A stretch of DNA of 15,496 nt from Gemmatimonadota bacterium (GTDB lineage: Bacteria > Gemmatimonadota > Gemmatimonadetes > Gemmatimonadales > Gemmatimonadaceae): positions 1 to 15,496 of the forward strand of contig JAQBPZ010000272.1 in NCBI GenBank assembly GCA_028287225.1. The letters run 5' to 3'. The notes below the pieces were generated by a model. That model was given only the letters and a program-made list of their open reading frames with translations. It made no database searches and was not told where the DNA came from. A program made the translations under genes and the position numbers. The first letter of the stretch is position 1. Each line of letters begins with the position of its first letter. Below, piece after piece: positions 14,815 through 15,496 of this stretch.

Positions 14815-15468
14815 GTCCTTCACTGCGCGCTCGCGCGTCAGCCGCTCGCCCTCCTCCTGCCGCCACTTCGCGATGCGCGCATGGTCTCCGGAGAGCAGGA
14901 CCTCGGGCACGGCGTGGCCGCGATACTCGGGCGGGCGCGTGAAGCTCGGCGCCGAGAGGCCGCGCTCCCAGAAGGAGTCGGTGTACGCGCTGTCGATGTC
15001 GCTCATCGCGCCGGGAAGCAGTCGCACGGTGGCGTCGATCACCGCCAGCGCCGCCGGCTCGCCGCCGGTGAGCACGAAGTCGCCCAGCGAGAGCTCTTCC
15101 GTCGCGAGGTGCTCCGCGACGCGCTGGTCCACGTCCTTGTAGTGTCCGCACAGGATCGTGAGCTCGGTGCCCGCCGCGAAGCGCACCGCGTCGGCCTGGG
15201 AGAAGCGCCGTCCGCGCGCGCTCATCAGCACGATCGGCGACGTGGCACCGATCGCCTCCACCGCCTCGAAGAAGGGCGCGGGCTTCATGACCATTCCGGG
15301 CCCGCCGCCGTACGGAGAGTCGTCGACAGCTTTGTGGACGTCGTGCGTCCAGTCCCGGAGATCGTGCACCCCGAGGGTGACCAGGCCGTTCTGGATGGCC
15401 TTGCCCAACAACGCGGTACGCATGGGTTCGAGGTATTCCGGGAAGATGGTCACCACGTCGATGCGCAT
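14797..15468 (-). CDS. trmD: tRNA (guanine-37-N1)-methyltransferase (223 aa)
   Basis: Methylates G37 next to the anticodon of tRNAs reading CNN/GGN-type codons, using S-adenosylmethionine; a SPOUT-class trefoil-knot dimer that prevents +1 frameshifting. The sequence shows MRIDVVTIFPEYL at the N-terminus, YGGGPGMVM (about 53-61), the knot region CGHYKDVDQRV and LSLGDFVLTGGE, the catalytic-loop DSF, and the C-terminal RPPEYRGHAVPEVLLSGDH...WR. Length is slightly under the usual 230-260. I prefer the ATG at 15466-15468, which overlaps the upstream rimM stop (TGATG); a GTG immediately before it is the alternative. The motif usually reading YEG has Lys-Asp here. rplS, its usual downstream neighbour, is displaced. 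Confidence 0.96.
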   Translation of the reverse strand: MRIDVVTIFPEYLEPMRTALLGKAIQNGLVTLGVHDLRDWTHDVHKAVDDSPYGGGPGMVMKPAPFFEAVEAIGATSPIVLMSARGRRFSQADAVRFAAGTELTILCGHYKDVDQRVAEHLATEELSLGDFVLTGGEPAALAVIDATVRLLPGAMSDIDSAYTDSFWERGLSAPSFTRPPEYRGHAVPEVLLSGDHARIAKWRQEEGERLTRERAVKDGARPA

Positions 15469-15496
15469 CACTCGCCGTCCAGAAGCCCTTCGGGAG
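15468..15496 (-). CDS. rimM: Ribosome maturation factor RimM, extreme C-terminus (cut by window edge)
   Basis: The last eight codons and TGA are visible, ending PEGLLDGE. RimM proteins commonly end in a PEGLL-type tail, and rimM usually lies directly before trmD. The TGA (15468-15470) overlaps the trmD ATG by one base, indicating translational coupling. The fragment is too short for an independent family call. Confidence 0.6.

Overview
The window most likely comes from a Gemmatimonadota-type bacterium in the Fibrobacteres-Chlorobi-Bacteroidetes neighbourhood. This is inferred from high GC content, two SusC/SusD outer-membrane uptake pairs with carboxypeptidase-regulatory N-termini, plug-only proteins of a kind I associate with that phylum, and a rimM-trmD-rplS-rnhB housekeeping backbone. 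No rRNA, tRNA, CRISPR array, integrase or transposase was recognised.

Layout from the right end, in the direction of most transcription (minus strand): the last codons of rimM overlap trmD. Downstream of trmD comes a 32-bp direct duplication of its 3' end, then a 102-bp palindromic dispersed element (copy B), a short tandem repeat, and a secreted aqualysin/proteinase-K-like S8 protease lipoprotein. Convergent with the protease are two plus-strand, translationally coupled genes for secreted proteins that carry a TonB-receptor-like plug but no beta-barrel. Divergent from these is a susC-susD pair (ATGA overlap), ending in a near-perfect 52-nt palindrome. Next come rplS and rnhB, then copy A of the dispersed element, a 2,4-dienoyl-CoA-reductase-like SDR, and a second susC-susD pair whose susD runs off the left end.

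The common bacterial order trmD-rplS-rnhB is therefore split here by about 8.8 kb of accessory genes. Each half of the split block (trmD, and rplS-rnhB) is followed within 50 bp by a copy of the same diverged palindromic element. This architecture is the most unusual feature of the window.

Functionally, the accessory genes look like envelope nutrient acquisition. The SusCD pairs would import oligomeric substrates across the outer membrane, and the S8 protease could release peptides. The plug-only proteins may interact with the TonB/SusC machinery. Substrates cannot be read from the sequence.
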